Origin: Madurella fahalii
Taxonomy: Eukaryota > Ascomycota > Sordariomycetes > Sordariales
Assembly: GCA_029876055.1 (NCBI GenBank)
Contig: CM056876.1
Location: 2,418,001-2,482,000 of the forward strand
DNA length: 64,000 nucleotides
Reading direction: 5' to 3'
Shown: piece by piece, positions 42,722 to 55,424 of the stretch
Layout of the letters: each line of letters begins with the position of its first letter
Numbering within the stretch: position 1 is the stretch's first letter
Position numbers and translations under genes: made by a program
Notes under the pieces: generated by a model
The model's database searches: none
Told to the model about the DNA's origin: nothing
What the model saw: only the letters and a program-made list of their open reading frames with translations

Positions 42722-44530
42722 AGGTTGGGAGCACAAAGGAGGTTTTGGGGAAGACGCTTCTAATAGGGAAGGACCCCTCATGAAGTTGATTCGGCCTCCC
42801 ATTCTTTCATTTCTTGGGTCATTGGGTTTTAGTGGCAATTGTTATCTCGCCAGGTGTGTGTTGCTACACATGGCGGCTGTCGTTTTACAATGGATGGTTT
42901 CGGCGATATTGTATAAAACACCTGGGAACAGACTCTCGCTCTCGCTCTCGCTCTCGCTCTCGTTATCATCAGGCCACTCTAATGAGACTTATGACAACCG
43001 ACGACTCGACTGCCGCATGGTAATTGTGATCTAGTCCTTGTCCCATACCTGTCTGGGTATGAGGTCTGAACCGGGGTTTGATGACGGCGTGGAGGGAGTC
43101 AAGTGTGTCCGAAGATAGTAGCCATCCACCGCCGATTCGTCTTCAGCAAGTCTTACATTCTCTATTGTAGTGCTTACCTATCCCTAGTCTGCTCGGATGG
43201 CACTCACGATCTGCATGCGAGAATCTTCAGGCACTTCCCATCACGATGGCCCTACATGCAGTATAATTACACTACGCCTTGATAGTGGATACGCAACATC
43301 GAGTGGACGGGCCAGATGCGGGGCGTTGAACATTTGCCCCACCAAAAACAAGAAAGGTCCCTTGCGTCCGCTGGAAGGGGTTGTCACTTATTATTCTGCT
43401 TCTTTCAGATGGTGGGAAGAGACAGCTTGACGTTCGGTCCGTGTCACACCACGGCCAAAGCCGCATCTGCCCGGGGTTTGCTCGCCAAATCAGGTAACCT
43501 GGAGTCAAGACGTACTACGTAGGTGGGCCCGGCATTACCTCGAGTTGGACGAGCGGGACGAGGATGTCGCCCCTCCCTTGACAAGGGACTGTGCGGGGGT
43601 GGTTAGTTGGTTGTCAGCGAATGCCGTGCGGCGGGACTGCATGGGCGGGGGAAGCTTCCCCAGCCTCTCGTTTTTGGGGGGGCCCCGGTCGTATCCAATC
43701 CAATGGTGGGACGGACCGGTGGGGGGATGGAAGCAAATGCGATGCGATGCGGCCTGAGGATCTGAGGCAGAAACAACGACGAGCCCTCTGTTGACATTGC
43801 GATGCGACTGTCTTTTGGGTATTGAACTGTCTGGACGCTTCGTAGCTGTTGAGAGGCAGAGAGTGAAAAGACGACCAAAAGGCGGCGTGAATCGCACCCA
43901 ATCCCGGCTCAACCGCTTCCCCCCCCTTCCGACTCACACCGTCAACCCAAGCGGGCATCGCGCCGTACACCCGATCGGCCCCCTCCCTTGCGCCCATCGA
44001 AGCCGGCCGAATCTCTCTCGCGGGCGACGCCGCAACACCGTCCGATGTGATGCAGTCTCTCTTCACCGTTAACAACAACGTATCACTGATCAGCATCACT
44101 GTCGCCCCGAGCGCCTGGGTCGCTTCGCTCGTGCTGTCCTTGGTCTTCATCTTCCTGTATCTACCACCTCTGCCGTCAATCCGGTGGAGGTCACTATTCT
44201 TCAGACGACGCAAACAGCAACGAACATTCTCGCCCATCATAGAGGAGGACGAGGGGGACGAGGAGCTTCTAGAGGAGAAACCGTTTCGCCGACGACAGGT
44301 CGAGGACAAGCCGTTACCCCCGTTACTCACCGATTTCCCGTACGACATCATCACCAGCACGAGCACTATTGCCGCCAGTGGCAGCAGCAGCGGCAGCAGC
44401 GGCAACAGGAGCGGGAAGAAGGAAAAGCCAAATCGTAGGGAGCCGCCCCGAGGCAGCAGCAGCAGACGGAGCAGCGGTTCTAGCAGAGGCACCGCCGGCG
44501 GAGGAGGAGGAGGAGGAGGACCGGGAAATC
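42722..44530. other. intergenic, 1.8 kb
   Basis: Contains a (CTCTCG)5 repeat. Toward the right is an open plus-strand frame from 44047 that overlaps the next gene's start and is treated as doubtful. No other gene is supported. Confidence 0.45.
42933..42962. repeat. (CTCTCG)5 microsatellite
   Basis: Five perfect copies of the hexamer CTCTCG in the 3' region of the UspA-protein gene. Confidence 0.95.
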
Positions 44531-46445
44531 ATGGCGGAAACGACAGCGATAACCATGGGTCCTCTCGACCATCTCGACGCGTCACTGGACGACTTCGCGC
44601 CCTCGATTGGCAGCCCGCGCCTCCCGTTCGGGTACCCGTCAGCCCACTCGGGCTTCCGGAGCGACGACACGGCGAGCGAGGCTTCGGATTCGGGGGCTTC
44701 CGCCGGTGGCTACAGTCCTCCGGCCTGGAGGCGCCTCGGCAACGGCGACCGCAGCAGCGGCTTCTGGCGCAAGAGTGACAACCTGATGATGATGTACGAC
44801 GATGTGGGGCGCTCGCGCGAGAGCAGTCCCGAGTACGAGAGCGCCGACGAAGGCGACGAGATCCTTGCGCAGGCCATCAGGACAAGGTTGCCGACGGGGA
44901 GCTTATCGCCCGAAAAGGAGCGCAGCCCGGAACCCGAGTATTATCCCGCCCAGCAGCATCTCATTGATGATGCAATCAATATCAAACAAGAAGATCTAGA
45001 TGATCGTCTGGCATTGAGCGAGCTCAAAGATGGGATCCTCAAGTCGAAGGACGTTGCAGACAACTGTAAGTCAGAAGACTCCTTTGTCCGGCCGCTTCTC
45101 TTTCCCAAAACTCACAACATCCCCCACCAGACATTCGGTTCGCTGTCAGGGCAGAGGTCCAACACCGGACGGAGCCAATCGAGATGGCCATTAATTCCGT
45201 CCGCGGTGGATTCAGCGCCATGACGCGCTCTTGGATATCCATGCTCACCTCGTTTATGGTGGCCGTGCTGTCCTACGCGGCAATACGGTGGCTTTCGCAG
45301 CCCGCAGCGCTGCGGCCCGTCCCGGACTTGGTCAAGGTCGCCGCCGTCGCGCGCTCGCTCGAGCCCTTGATTTACTACTCGGAGAATGGGCTCCAGCAAG
45401 TTGGCGACCTGCAGGCGACGGGCGTCGCCGTCTGGGATCTTGGCGAGAGCGTGCGAAGCAGCAACATGACGTCGGCTCCGATCATTGTGAAGGAGCTGGA
45501 CGAGCTCAGCGACAGCCTCAAGACGCTCGCCATTGAGCTGACAAAGTTCTTTGCCAACGTCGACGGGGATATCGACGGGTAGAGTTTCTCCTTTTCCTAT
45601 CCTAACTTTCCTTTCTCCATACATTCTTCGTAAACTAACCTCCGCTCGCTACCAGCATCCTCATCGTAATGGACTGGGCCCGCCGCGAGCTCTCCCAAGT
45701 CCAACAACTGCCCCCTCTCCCGCTATCGTCCGCCTTCGACAACATCCACAATCTCCTCTCCAACGCGGGCATCCTCGAAGACCCGGTCACGGGGCAACCC
45801 ACGCGGCTCGGCAGCCTCGCGACCTCCTTGTTCGGGCAGTCGACCCCGCAGCGCACCAAGCAGACGCTGCAGCGCACCTTCAACGAGTTCCTCACGGTGC
45901 TGGAAGACGCGGTAGCGTCGGAGCTGCAGCACTCGCTCGCGCTCTTCGCCCTGTTCGAGGCCATCGACCACCAGTTCCTCAACCTGGCGCGCACCGTGGT
46001 GCGCGAGGCGTCGCTGCAGGACGACCGGCACGCCGACCTCCTCTCGTCGCTCTGGACCCGCATCCTGGGCGCCAAGGCCAGCGAGGTGGCCAAGTACGAG
46101 CGCAACCGCCTGCTGCTGCAGAACGTCCGCGAGAAGACGGTCCGCAACAAGGGCATCCTCGTCGAGCACAACCACAAGCTCCTCGCCCTCAAGGCCAACC
46201 TCGAGGCCCTCCGCCGCAAGCTCGTCTCCCCCTTGGTCCGCAGCGTCAACAGCAGCACCCTGACCATCGAGGAGCAGATCCGCGGCCTAGAGGATGTGGG
46301 CCTGTACCTCGAGGGCGTGCGTACGCGGCAGAAGGGGAAGCTGTTGGAGATGCTCTATGGGAGCGGGAGTGGGAGCGGCAGCGGGAATGCGGCGAGAGTG
46401 GAGGGCAGTAGGAGGTTGGTTGCTGATGTTAAGGGCGGAAGGTGA
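44531..46445 (+). CDS. conserved fungal membrane protein, unknown function
   Basis: Spliced model: 44531-45065, 45131-45578, 45656-46445, giving 590 residues. The start MAETTAITMGPLDHLDASLD is recalled from related Sordariomycete proteins of unknown function. Residues 1-190 are disordered (Ser, Gly, Asp). A single membrane span at about 216-236 (WISMLTSFMVAVLSYAAIRW) is followed by a mostly helical region to the end, with coiled-coil-like sequence around LLLQNVREKTVRNKGILVEH and LKANLEALRRKL, and a Gly/Ser stretch near the C-terminus. The topology suggests an organelle membrane protein with one anchor and a long helical domain; no catalytic motif is visible. The last codons GGA AGG TGA overlap a perfect donor (AG|GTGAGT), so a further exon after the acceptor near 46620 is possible. 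Confidence 0.82.
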
Positions 46446-47513
46446 GTTTTATTTTCTTTCCTTTTCTTTTTTTAATCCCTTTATCTCTTATCCCTCTTTT
46501 TTTCTCTCTTTTTTTTTTGGTGCTTTTGGAGGCTCTTGTTGCTATGGTCTATTGAACGGATGGTGGCGTTGTCTGTTCCTTTTTCTCTCTCTCTTTCCTT
46601 TCTTTTCCTTTTATCACTAGGACTCGGATATCGGTGGTTACTGGTTATCAAGATGCAGGCGTGTGTGTCATTTGGAGCATGGGGCGGATTTTGTCGGCAT
46701 CATTCGTACCTGCTGGAAGAATGAAAAGCGCGAGACGGTCGACGGCTTGGGTCATTCCGAACACCTCTTCGGATCCACGGAGTTGCGGTGCAACAGGAGT
46801 AGCTACGGACGCAGGTGTCGACGGGATGGAAGCATTGATTTGGTTGCGGACATAGGCAAAGTTATGGCATACAGTACAGTTCAGTATTATTCTAGCATAG
46901 GCAAAGAATACACCTCCAGTTACAAAATCATGAGTGGACAGCAATGGCTCACGGCACATTTTAAAGAACTTTTACTCTCTATTAGCTAGTGCTCCTGTTT
47001 GGGCTAACGCGTATCTAGCCCTGTCAAAGACAGGACGTTCTGCGATGGTCTCTGTAAGACCAGAAGGACTGGGTATTGCGCCATGCCGGGAAAGCCCGTT
47101 TCCGAAACCCCCGAGCAGAGTCGGCAGGCCACGCACTCCTGAGAACCGCAACCGTAAACGCCAAGTCGGCCGATATCATCCCACCGTGTCCGCCATCAGA
47201 GGACAAGATCCCCCCCCCCATCATAAGCAAGTCTATCAAATACATGAGCATGACGTAGCGATGCCATAGCAAGATGCCGTAATTCGTCGTCGGAGAGACA
47301 TCGTGACTCCAAATAGAAATAAGCCAGATCCACCCGGTGCTGGCTCTCACCCGGCCCCCATCATCAGTCCGGATAGATCGTGCTGCTGCCAAGTCAAGCT
47401 GGTATCAAAACTTTTCCCGACCGACGAGAACCGAAAACGAAAAAATAAACCGCACACCGAAAGACATAGGTCATGAGATGCTGCAGCAGATCCCATACTG
47501 TGAGCCGCAGAAC
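46446..47513. other. intergenic, convergent 3' ends
   Basis: T-rich just after 46445, then no recognisable feature up to the PAB1 stop. The word ACAGTACAGT occurs at 46871. Confidence 0.5.
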
Positions 47514-49899
47514 TTAAGCCTTCTCCTCAGGCTTCTCCTCCTTCTTGACCTTGTCGGCCTCAGCCTCAGCCTGGCCCTGGCCCTGGCCTTGACCCTGCTG
47601 CGACTTGATGTACTCATCGTAGACAGTCATAGCCTCGTTGACCTTCGCAACGAGAGCGGCCTCGTCCTCAAACCTGTGTCAAGTCAGCGACTATGCATCG
47701 TAACAAAGGACCGTAGCAGACTTACAGATTGACAAGCTCCTGATTGTCCATCTCCAACAGCATACCGGTAATCTTGCCGGCGAGCTCGGGCTGGAGGGCC
47801 TGGATCTTGGGGAATAGGTTCTCGCCAAGAATCTGCTTCTGCTGCTGCGGATTCTGGGTGGTCGCGAGCTGGGACTGCAGCAAGGCGCTGGCGTTCAACT
47901 CACCGGGCGCGCCAAGCTGGCCCGCAGGAGGCGCGCCGCCACGACCGGCAACGACGAAGTTGCCACCGCGGCTGGGGCCGCCACGACCACCCATGTTGCC
48001 ATTCTGAGGCCTACCGTTCGGAGGATATCCAGGAATGCCAGGGCCGCCCATGCCCTGGGGAACAGGCATGCCCTGAAGGCCGCGACCGCCAGGGCCACCA
48101 CGTCCGCCTTGAAGAGCAGCTGCCTGTTGCTGGACCTGCTGGATAGCGGCAAGGAACTGCGGGTTGTTGGGCTGGGGGTAGGCGCCAGGCGGGAATTGGC
48201 CGAGCGGGTAGATGGGCATCTGCTGAGGAGGCATGCCACCCCGACCGCCTTGCTGGGCATAAGGAGGGAACTGACCGGGACGGCCGCCCTGCACAGGGGG
48301 CATGCCAAGACCACCCTGGGGGAAGGGCATACCACGTCCACCTCCAGGAGGCATGAAGCCGGGCTGCTGGCCGGGAGCGTAATACACCGGCGTCTGCATG
48401 TATTGCTGAGGCAGGCCGGCTTGAGCGGCGGCCTGTTGCATGCGAAGCTGGTTGCGGGCTTGGATGCTAGCCTCGAGCTGGCTCTTACGGACGTCCTTGC
48501 GCTGGGCAAGCGCAACGTAGAGCGGCTTGCCGTTAATCATGCGCTGGTTCATCTCGGCGACGGCCTTGGTGGCGTCGTCGGGGTTGCTGAAGCACACGAA
48601 GCCGAAGCCCTTGCTCTTACCCAACCTCCGCTCAGTCTTCTTCTCGGCCTTCTTCTCGGCGGTCTCACCCTCGCTCTCCCGCTCACTCTCCTTTTTATTC
48701 TCCTTGTCCTTGCCCTCCTTCTCGTCGTCGCCAGATCCCTCGCCGATGGCCTCACGCATAACCTTGGCGGAGGTGATGGGACCGTACTCGGCGAACATCT
48801 GCCGCAGCTTGTCGTCGTCGACGTCGTCATCCAGATTCTTGATGTACAGGTTGACGCCTTGGTATTTGTTAGCTTTCTCAAGGCGGGCAGCCTCGTAAGA
48901 CTTCCGGAGCTCCTCCTCGCGCTCGTGCTTCTTCTGTGCGCGGCCAACGTATAGGTCTTGGCCGCGGAACTCCTTGCCGTTGAGTTCCTCGACAGCCCTA
49001 GCGGCGCTGGTGTGAGTAGTGAAGTTGACGAAGCCGAAACCGCGGCTCTTGCCCTCGGCGTCGCGGGCAAGGGACGACGAGGTCACGTCGCCGAACTTCT
49101 CGAACAGCTCGCGGAAATCGTCGTCCGAAACCTCGAGGTTGATGTTCTTGACGTAGACGTTGGTGAAGTTGGCCTTCATCTCCTCGAACTTGCTCTGGCG
49201 GTCCTTCTTGGGGATGTGGTATCCAACGTAGACCTTCTTCTCGTTCAGGAGCATGCCGTTAACGTGCTTGATGGCCTGGGCAGCCGCCTCGTCGGTCTCG
49301 TAGTGCACGAAACCGTAGCCCTTCGAGTTGCCGTTCTCGTCCTGGGCGACCTTGCAGCTCAAGATGTTACCGAAAGCAGCAAAGGTATCGTGGAGCGCCT
49401 TGTTGTCGATAGCGACATCGAGGTTCTTGATGAATACGTTACCCTGGCCAGTCTTGCGCAGAGCAGGGTCCCGCTGGGACCACATGATGCGGCAAGGGCG
49501 GTTCTTAATCAGAGTGTAGTTGAGCTCCTCGAGCGCCTTCTCGCCATCTTGAGTCGAGTTGTAATTGACATAGGCATAACCGAGGGAGCGACGGGTGACG
49601 GCATCACGGCAGACGCGGATCGACGCGACTGAACCAATCTGGGAGAAGAGCTCGAAGAGCATGGCCTCGGTCACGGACGGGTCCAGCTCGCCGACGTAGA
49701 GCGAGGCCGAGGACTGGGGGTGAGGAGCAGCAGAGCTGGGGGTCGGGCCAGCGGTATCGGGATCCTCGCTCTGGTACTCGCCAGCAGCGACGTTGGTGTT
49801 GATGACAGGAGCATTGCGGTTGTCACCGCCGTTAAGGCTGGTGTTGCCGAGATCAGCGGCAAGCTGGTCGACAGCGCCGGGGGCAACGGGAGCAGCCAT
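47514..49899 (-). CDS. PAB1: polyadenylate-binding protein PAB1
   Basis: Spliced model: 49899-47726, 47673-47514, giving 777 residues. Four RRMs are in order: RRM1 from about residue 66 (ASLYVGELDPSVTEAMLFEL), RRM2 from 154 (NVFIKNLDVAIDNKALHDTF), RRM3 from 247 (NVYVKNINLEVSDDDFRELF) and RRM4 from 350 (NLYIKNLDDDVDDDKLRQMF). RRM4 is split by a Lys/Glu-rich insertion of about 45 residues. A Pro/Gly/Gln/Met-rich linker leads to the PABC (MLLE) domain, ending MLLEMDNQELVNL joined by the intron to FEDEAALVAKVNEAM. A Gln-Gly repeat and acidic/Lys tail close the protein. PAB1 binds mRNA poly(A) tails, contacts eIF4G and controls translation and deadenylation. T-runs upstream on the plus strand read as oligo(A) in its mRNA sense. 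Confidence 0.97.
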
Positions 49900-50251
49900 G
49901 TTGACAATGGGTTCTAGAAATTCAAACCGACGTCAGTTCGATGCGCCCGCAACCGGAAATCAGAAAGATTCTCGCAAGGCGACGTTGAATGCCCTCTACC
50001 GCAGCGACAAGCAGCTGCTCAATTGGCAAACTACGTACTGAATGCTCAAACTCCCAGGAGACGGACCCAAGAGACGCGGGTGAGAAATACCGTGCGCAGA
50101 AAGAGCGACGGCAGACAAAGAGCGAGGCCTTGATGATAAAGCCTCGGTCGGTTTCTTTCTCGCGGAAAGGGCGGTAGGCTCGGATGGGAGAATGAAGTTG
50201 GTCTGCCTTCCAAGACGAGGCGTCGGGGTCGGAGGGGGTGGGTGGTTTTAC

Positions 50252-50332
50252 TTTTTTTCCTTTTTTTTTTTTTCTCCTCTCCTACTGGAGATTGATAGGT
50301 ATAGGTTTTTTTGGTGGTTTTCAATTTTTTTT
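50252..50332 (-). promoter_or_regulatory. oligo(A)-rich tracts upstream of PAB1 (candidate autoregulatory leader)
   Basis: In PAB1 mRNA sense this stretch reads as A runs: A8 (50325-50332), A7 (50306-50312), A13 (50261-50273) and A7 (50252-50258), about 355-435 nt before the start codon. Another A10 lies at 50510-50519. PABP mRNAs in animals and yeast carry A-rich 5' UTRs that bind PABP and repress translation. Whether these tracts lie within the transcribed leader cannot be seen here. Confidence 0.45.
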
Positions 50333-51562
50333 GGGTGAAATTTTAGAAGGGTTGCAGAAAAGAAGTAGATGAGAACAGAAACCAGGAACTGTGGTGTCGT
50401 ACTGATCTGACTTCTTTCTGGAGGGGGTTTTGGAAAGAATCCGGGGATAAAGGGTTTTGATCGTTTGATGGAGGAAGGAAGAGGGCAAGATGGCACCTGC
50501 GGAGACAGATTTTTTTTTTCTTTTCTGCCACTTCACAGCAACCCACAAATCGGAAAATTATCGAATTAACCGAGTATGGTATCCCCTGGACCAGGACTTG
50601 GGCGACGACTCGTGCACATTTGTTGGTTAGAAGCCAAGGTACTGAGGCAATTTGCACAGTTATTCCGATTCTGTTTCAAGCTGGCGACTCTGGACACATT
50701 GCGATTGCAATGGTACTCTTCAAGTTGTCCTCAGATTATCGGGTCGGTCGCTAGCCGTCTCTGAACACGTTTTATCGATCGGTGAGCTCTACCCACGTTA
50801 GAAGCATGACGACCCGCGCCACTGGACCGCAAGGCATTTCAAGACAGCCACATTTTACGCTTTAAATGGCTAGTCGCTAGACGTGCGAAAAGCATCGCGC
50901 GATAAGGCACCATCATGAATGCCACTCGGGACAGGTCACCCAGCCGTTGTATTGTTACGATTTGTAATTCGGGGGCGTTATTCTTCTACTGGTTTCTGAC
51001 GCCAGACAGCGCCACCAAGGGACCAAAGTGGCGGGGTTCCTTATCGTTATCAGCGGGGACCCCAAGAGCTGCTGACAGCTCCGGTCTCTGACGGCATGCG
51101 GAAGCCGCTGCCTCATCCCAGCCTGTGCAAGCAACCGTCGATGGCAGGTCGTATATGACAAAACCCAATGGTCCAATGCGAGCTAGGAACCTGCCGTTCG
51201 TGTACGGCGTAAATTATCTTTGATTATCAGGCCCCTTTCCGGTCGTTTCTGCCTCAGTGCCCGAGACATCGTGGGCACCAGGTACATTGCCATCGCTGGA
51301 GACCTTGTCCCAAAGCAGCGGGCACAGTGAACTTTCTGGAAGGCCAAGGTGGTGACCACAATACTCCTCCCAACGGAAACACAACCCACAATACTCTGAC
51401 AGAATCCGCGGAACCTATCTGAGGCGATCGGCAATTAGTTTCCCTCCCACTTAAGACACTTTTGCGGCCAGAACTTCGCTGCAGAACGATTCCCATCGTC
51501 TTGTACCACGGTGCCCCTCCATCGTCGAATTTGAGCCCCTCGCCGCTAACATCCACAACGTC
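50333..51562. other. intergenic, divergent promoters
   Basis: Promoter sides of PAB1 and the HECT ligase. Apart from the A10 (minus-sense) tract at 50510-50519, nothing is recognisable. Confidence 0.5.
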
Positions 51563-54500
51563 ATGTTCCCAACCTTCACAGGAAGCTCGCGGAAGACGCG
51601 GAACGTTAATCTCAGCGGTCAGAAGGCGACAAACCCGTTTACCAGCACCTCATGGGCGCCCAGCTCGGCCGTCGGGGCTTCCAAAACAGTGGCTCACGCG
51701 CAGGCCGAGCGGCAGCAGAGACAGCAAGAGAGGGAAAGGCTGAAGGCCGCCCGACACATCCAAAAATCATGGAGGGGCCATCGAGTACGGCGGACCCTAA
51801 GGGCTGAGCGCCGCCGTATCGTCGACCGACTGTATGAGGGGCAGGTATTCGTGGACGTAGTGCAGAGGACGGTGGAAGCGATCCCGCTGGTGCTGAGCGT
51901 GTACCAAGCCTCCAACCCTGATGACAATCGGCGACTGAGTTTGCTTGCGCACGACCTCCTCAAGACCAGGTTCACTGCGTTCGTTTCGGGGGCCATCGAG
52001 GCGCCTAGGTTGAACAAGCTGGCTGGTGTAGTGGTTGCTGCGCTTGAGAGGTAAAGCCCCCCCCTGGTCACAGCAGTCTCTCCAAATGCTGACTCCTGGC
52101 CAAACAGGATTCCCTATCTCGACTCCGCCTGTCCACAAGTTCAGATACTGTTAGAAACCGTCGTCGAGATCTCAAGAGCAAGGCCTCAATCGCTGCAGCC
52201 TGTACTAGGGCGCTACTACGGGATGCTGGGGAAATATTGCCGCAACCTGGGTCAGACCTCTCACTTACTAGACCTCATCCGGCACGCCGTAGTCACGCCG
52301 CTTCTCGCATCTAATGCACCCGGTATGTGGCCCATACCCTACCCGCTGAACTCGAGGTTGTTGCAGCAGAGCGTTTTGCTAACCGTGGCTTAGAGTCGTT
52401 TACTCGGGCGGCTTATTACGAATTCGCCTCTTCTTTCTTGACCCAGCCCGACTTGTTTCTCTTTGAGTCGAACGTAGACTCCTTTGCGGCCCACGTAGAT
52501 ATTAACCATCTATCCGATTCTCTCCTTGCCAGGTTGTCCGCAGAGGCCGGGACATCCGGGCCGCAGGAGGGTCTCATGTGGTTGCTTGCGCACTTTGTTG
52601 TCTTGCAAAAAACAAGGAAACAAGAGGTGTTACATTCGCGTTCTCTCAAGGCCTTGTATTCGCTCTTGTCGGCCATCTCGGATCAGGTCCGGGCGGGTTT
52701 TGCTCCTTCAGACATGAGGGACCCTGGTGAATCGGACGGCGTAGAGGAACTTGGCGGTCAAACACTCCCTCCATATGTCTCCGACAAGCTTGCTTCGCTG
52801 ACTGATCGAGATGAGATTTCCCGTCTTCTCGAAAAGTTCACCTCGTAAGTGCCTAAAACTAACCACTTCTAGCCGCGACCTACTAACAAGACCAGGGCAC
52901 GCGGGATCACGTCTGGGTCGGAACTTGAAGACGCAGCCTCCCTCGCCGGCTACGTTCTCACGTTGGTGTATTGTTTCCCGACTTTGAGTGACGATGTTCG
53001 GATGCGCCTGTATCTTGCGGATATCCCCACCCGCCACGGCTCAGTTCCCGCCGTTAAATTCTTTTGGAATGCCTCGAGCAAGACATCTGCCTTCTCTAGC
53101 ATTGTCTCGGACGGAGACACGGCCCTCGTCATCCTCCGGCAGAGACACTCTTCGGGACTCGCCGCGGCCTCCGAAGCCGAGTCCCCATGGCACCGGGAAT
53201 GGCGGACGATCCTTCTTTTTCTCGAGCTCTATGTTTTTGTCCTCCGACTGACGGATGACGACGATTTCTTTAGCGGCCTGGGTTCAGGAGCAAGCTTTGG
53301 GGGTTCAGGCTCACGTTTGCGCTCAAGCTGCCTGCACCTGGGGGACTTGAAGCGTCTCACTCTCTTTCTTAAACATCTCGGCTTCACGCTTTACTACCAC
53401 TCCACCGAGCTTCTGGGATCGACAACCGGCGCCGCCGATGCATCAAATTCCTTTGATGGCGTCTTGACATCTTCCTCTCGACCTAGAAGCCGGGCTGGTG
53501 GCAGCCACGCCTCGGCGGCCCCAAGATTCGTTCTTACCGCAGGGGTTGGTTTTGATGCGTTCAGAAGCCTGGTTTCCACTGCCATGAGGATGATTTACGA
53601 GCGTGATTCTCGACGCCAGTTTCTTCCCCACCAGCATTGGCTCATGACGTCAAAATTTGACATGGAAGGGTTTCTCTCCGCTGTTGTTCTCGAGGAACAG
53701 AGGCAGCATGAGCTCGCCGAGTCTGGGGACGAAGACGAAGGAGATGGGTCAGACCCGGATGAACGCCTTAGTTTCACGCTACAAGGTCAGAGGCGATCTC
53801 GGCAAGCACAGCTGGAAAAAATCAGGGTGATGCGGAAGCGAGATGCCCGAGAGAGGCTGAGGGCAGCTACTGCCCCCAAGCTCGAAGTCCTGCGAAACAT
53901 GCCGTTTGTCATCCCTTTTGACATGCGCGTCCAAATCTTCCGGCAATTCGTCCACCTTGATAAGCACCGAAGAAGGGGAGGCAACATTGACCCGGACAGA
54001 TGGCGATTATGGCTTCTCGCCCAGCACGGCGGCCTATCACCCGACGGAGGTAGAGACGTCCTCAGTCGGCATAAAGCACGTATAAAGAGAGGACGGCTTT
54101 TCTCGGATGCCATGGACGCGTTTTGGGACCTGGGTGAAGGGTTGAAGGAGCCGATACAGATATCGTTCGTGGATGAGTTTGGGATGGAGGAAGCTGGGAT
54201 AGACGGGGGCGGCGTGACCAAAGAGTTTCTTACTAGCGTGACAACCGAAGCATTCACTCAGGATCAGAGGCTCTTCGTTACCAACAGCAAGAACGCGTAT
54301 TACCCAAACCCTCGGGCCTTGGATCAGCAGAAGAATGTGCTCCGGGAGGCCGGGGTCCAGGAAGATTCAGACGTGTGGCGGGAGAGCATTACCGATCTGC
54401 TGCACCAATACGAGTTCCTAGGACGAGTTATCGGAAAGTGCCTGTACGAGGGTATCCTCATCGACATTGTCTTTGCAGGCTTCTTCCTCCTCAAGTGGGC

Positions 54501-55245
54501 CTCCTCTGGCGTGGATACCTACCGCGCCAACATCAACGACCTCCGCGAGTTGGACGAGGAGCTGTACCAGGGTATGCTACACCTGAAGGATTACCCCGAC
54601 GTCAGCGACCTGTCGCTGGATTTTACCATTACCGATCAAGTGTCACTGCCAAACGAACCAGTCCGCACCGTGACGCACAACCTCGTCCCCAACGGCGAGA
54701 ATGTGGCCGTAACCAACGAAAACCGCCCGCTCTACATCAGCTACGTGGCGCGCCACCGGTTGGTGGCGCAGCCCTACGCGCAGACGCGCGCGTTCCTTCG
54801 CGGTCTGGGTATGATCATCGACCCGGCGTGGCTAAGCATGTTCAACCAGAACGAGTTACAGCGGCTGGTAGGCGGCGATAGCTCCGAGATTGATGTCGAG
54901 GACCTGCGCCGGCACACGGTGTACAGCGGCGTGTACGCAATCGGCGACGACGGCCAGGAGCACCCGACGGTCCGGCTCTTCTGGGAGGTAATGCACGACC
55001 TAGAGGACCACGAGCGCCGCGACGTGCTCAAGTACGTTACGAGCACGCCGCGCGGTCCACTGTTGGGATTTAGCCAGCTCAGGCCGCCGTTCAGCATCAG
55101 GGATGGAGGGACGGATCAGGACAGATTGCCCAGCGCGAGCACGTGCGTGAACCTCTTGAAGCTACCGCAGTATACGAGTGCTGCAGTGCTGAAAAGCAAG
55201 TTGTTGTATGCGGTTACCAGCGGGGCCGGGTTTGATTTGAGCTGA
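51563..55245 (+). CDS. HECT-type E3 ubiquitin ligase (HUL5/UBE3C family)
   Basis: Spliced model: 51563-52050, 52108-52322, 52394-52844, 52896-55245, giving 1167 residues. Introns 2 and 3 have clear branch sites (GCTAACC, TACTAAC). The N-terminus MFPTFTGSSRKTRNVNLSGQ and an IQ-like helix (AARHIQKSWRGHRVRRTLRA) are typical of HUL5/UBE3C. The HECT domain covers about the last 380 residues, from ISFVDEFGMEEAGIDGGGVT through LGRVIGKCLYEGILIDIVFA. The catalytic Cys is near residue 1135 in STCVNLLKLPQYTSAAVLK, and the protein ends GFDLS. Hul5 associates with the proteasome, extends ubiquitin chains and clears misfolded proteins; this role is inferred. Length is slightly above the yeast protein. Confidence 0.95.
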
Positions 55246-55424
55246 GGAGGGGATGTGTTTGGGATTGGGTGACAGGCTTTTATGAGAAACGACGGGAACA
55301 TAAAACAGGGCTTAGACTTAACATAATGCAGTCGAGCTTGCCAATTCATGAGAAGCGATCGGTTCAAGGTAGTATTCTAACCGACGTCACGGCGCCATTC
55401 TCCGGCGAGCTTGGTCTTTGTCTA

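Noticed and set aside
43614..44492. Minus-strand frame of 292 codons rich in Leu/Arg/Ser
   Set aside because: Complement of GGA/CAG-type repeat DNA; poly-Leu runs are artefacts of triplet repeats.
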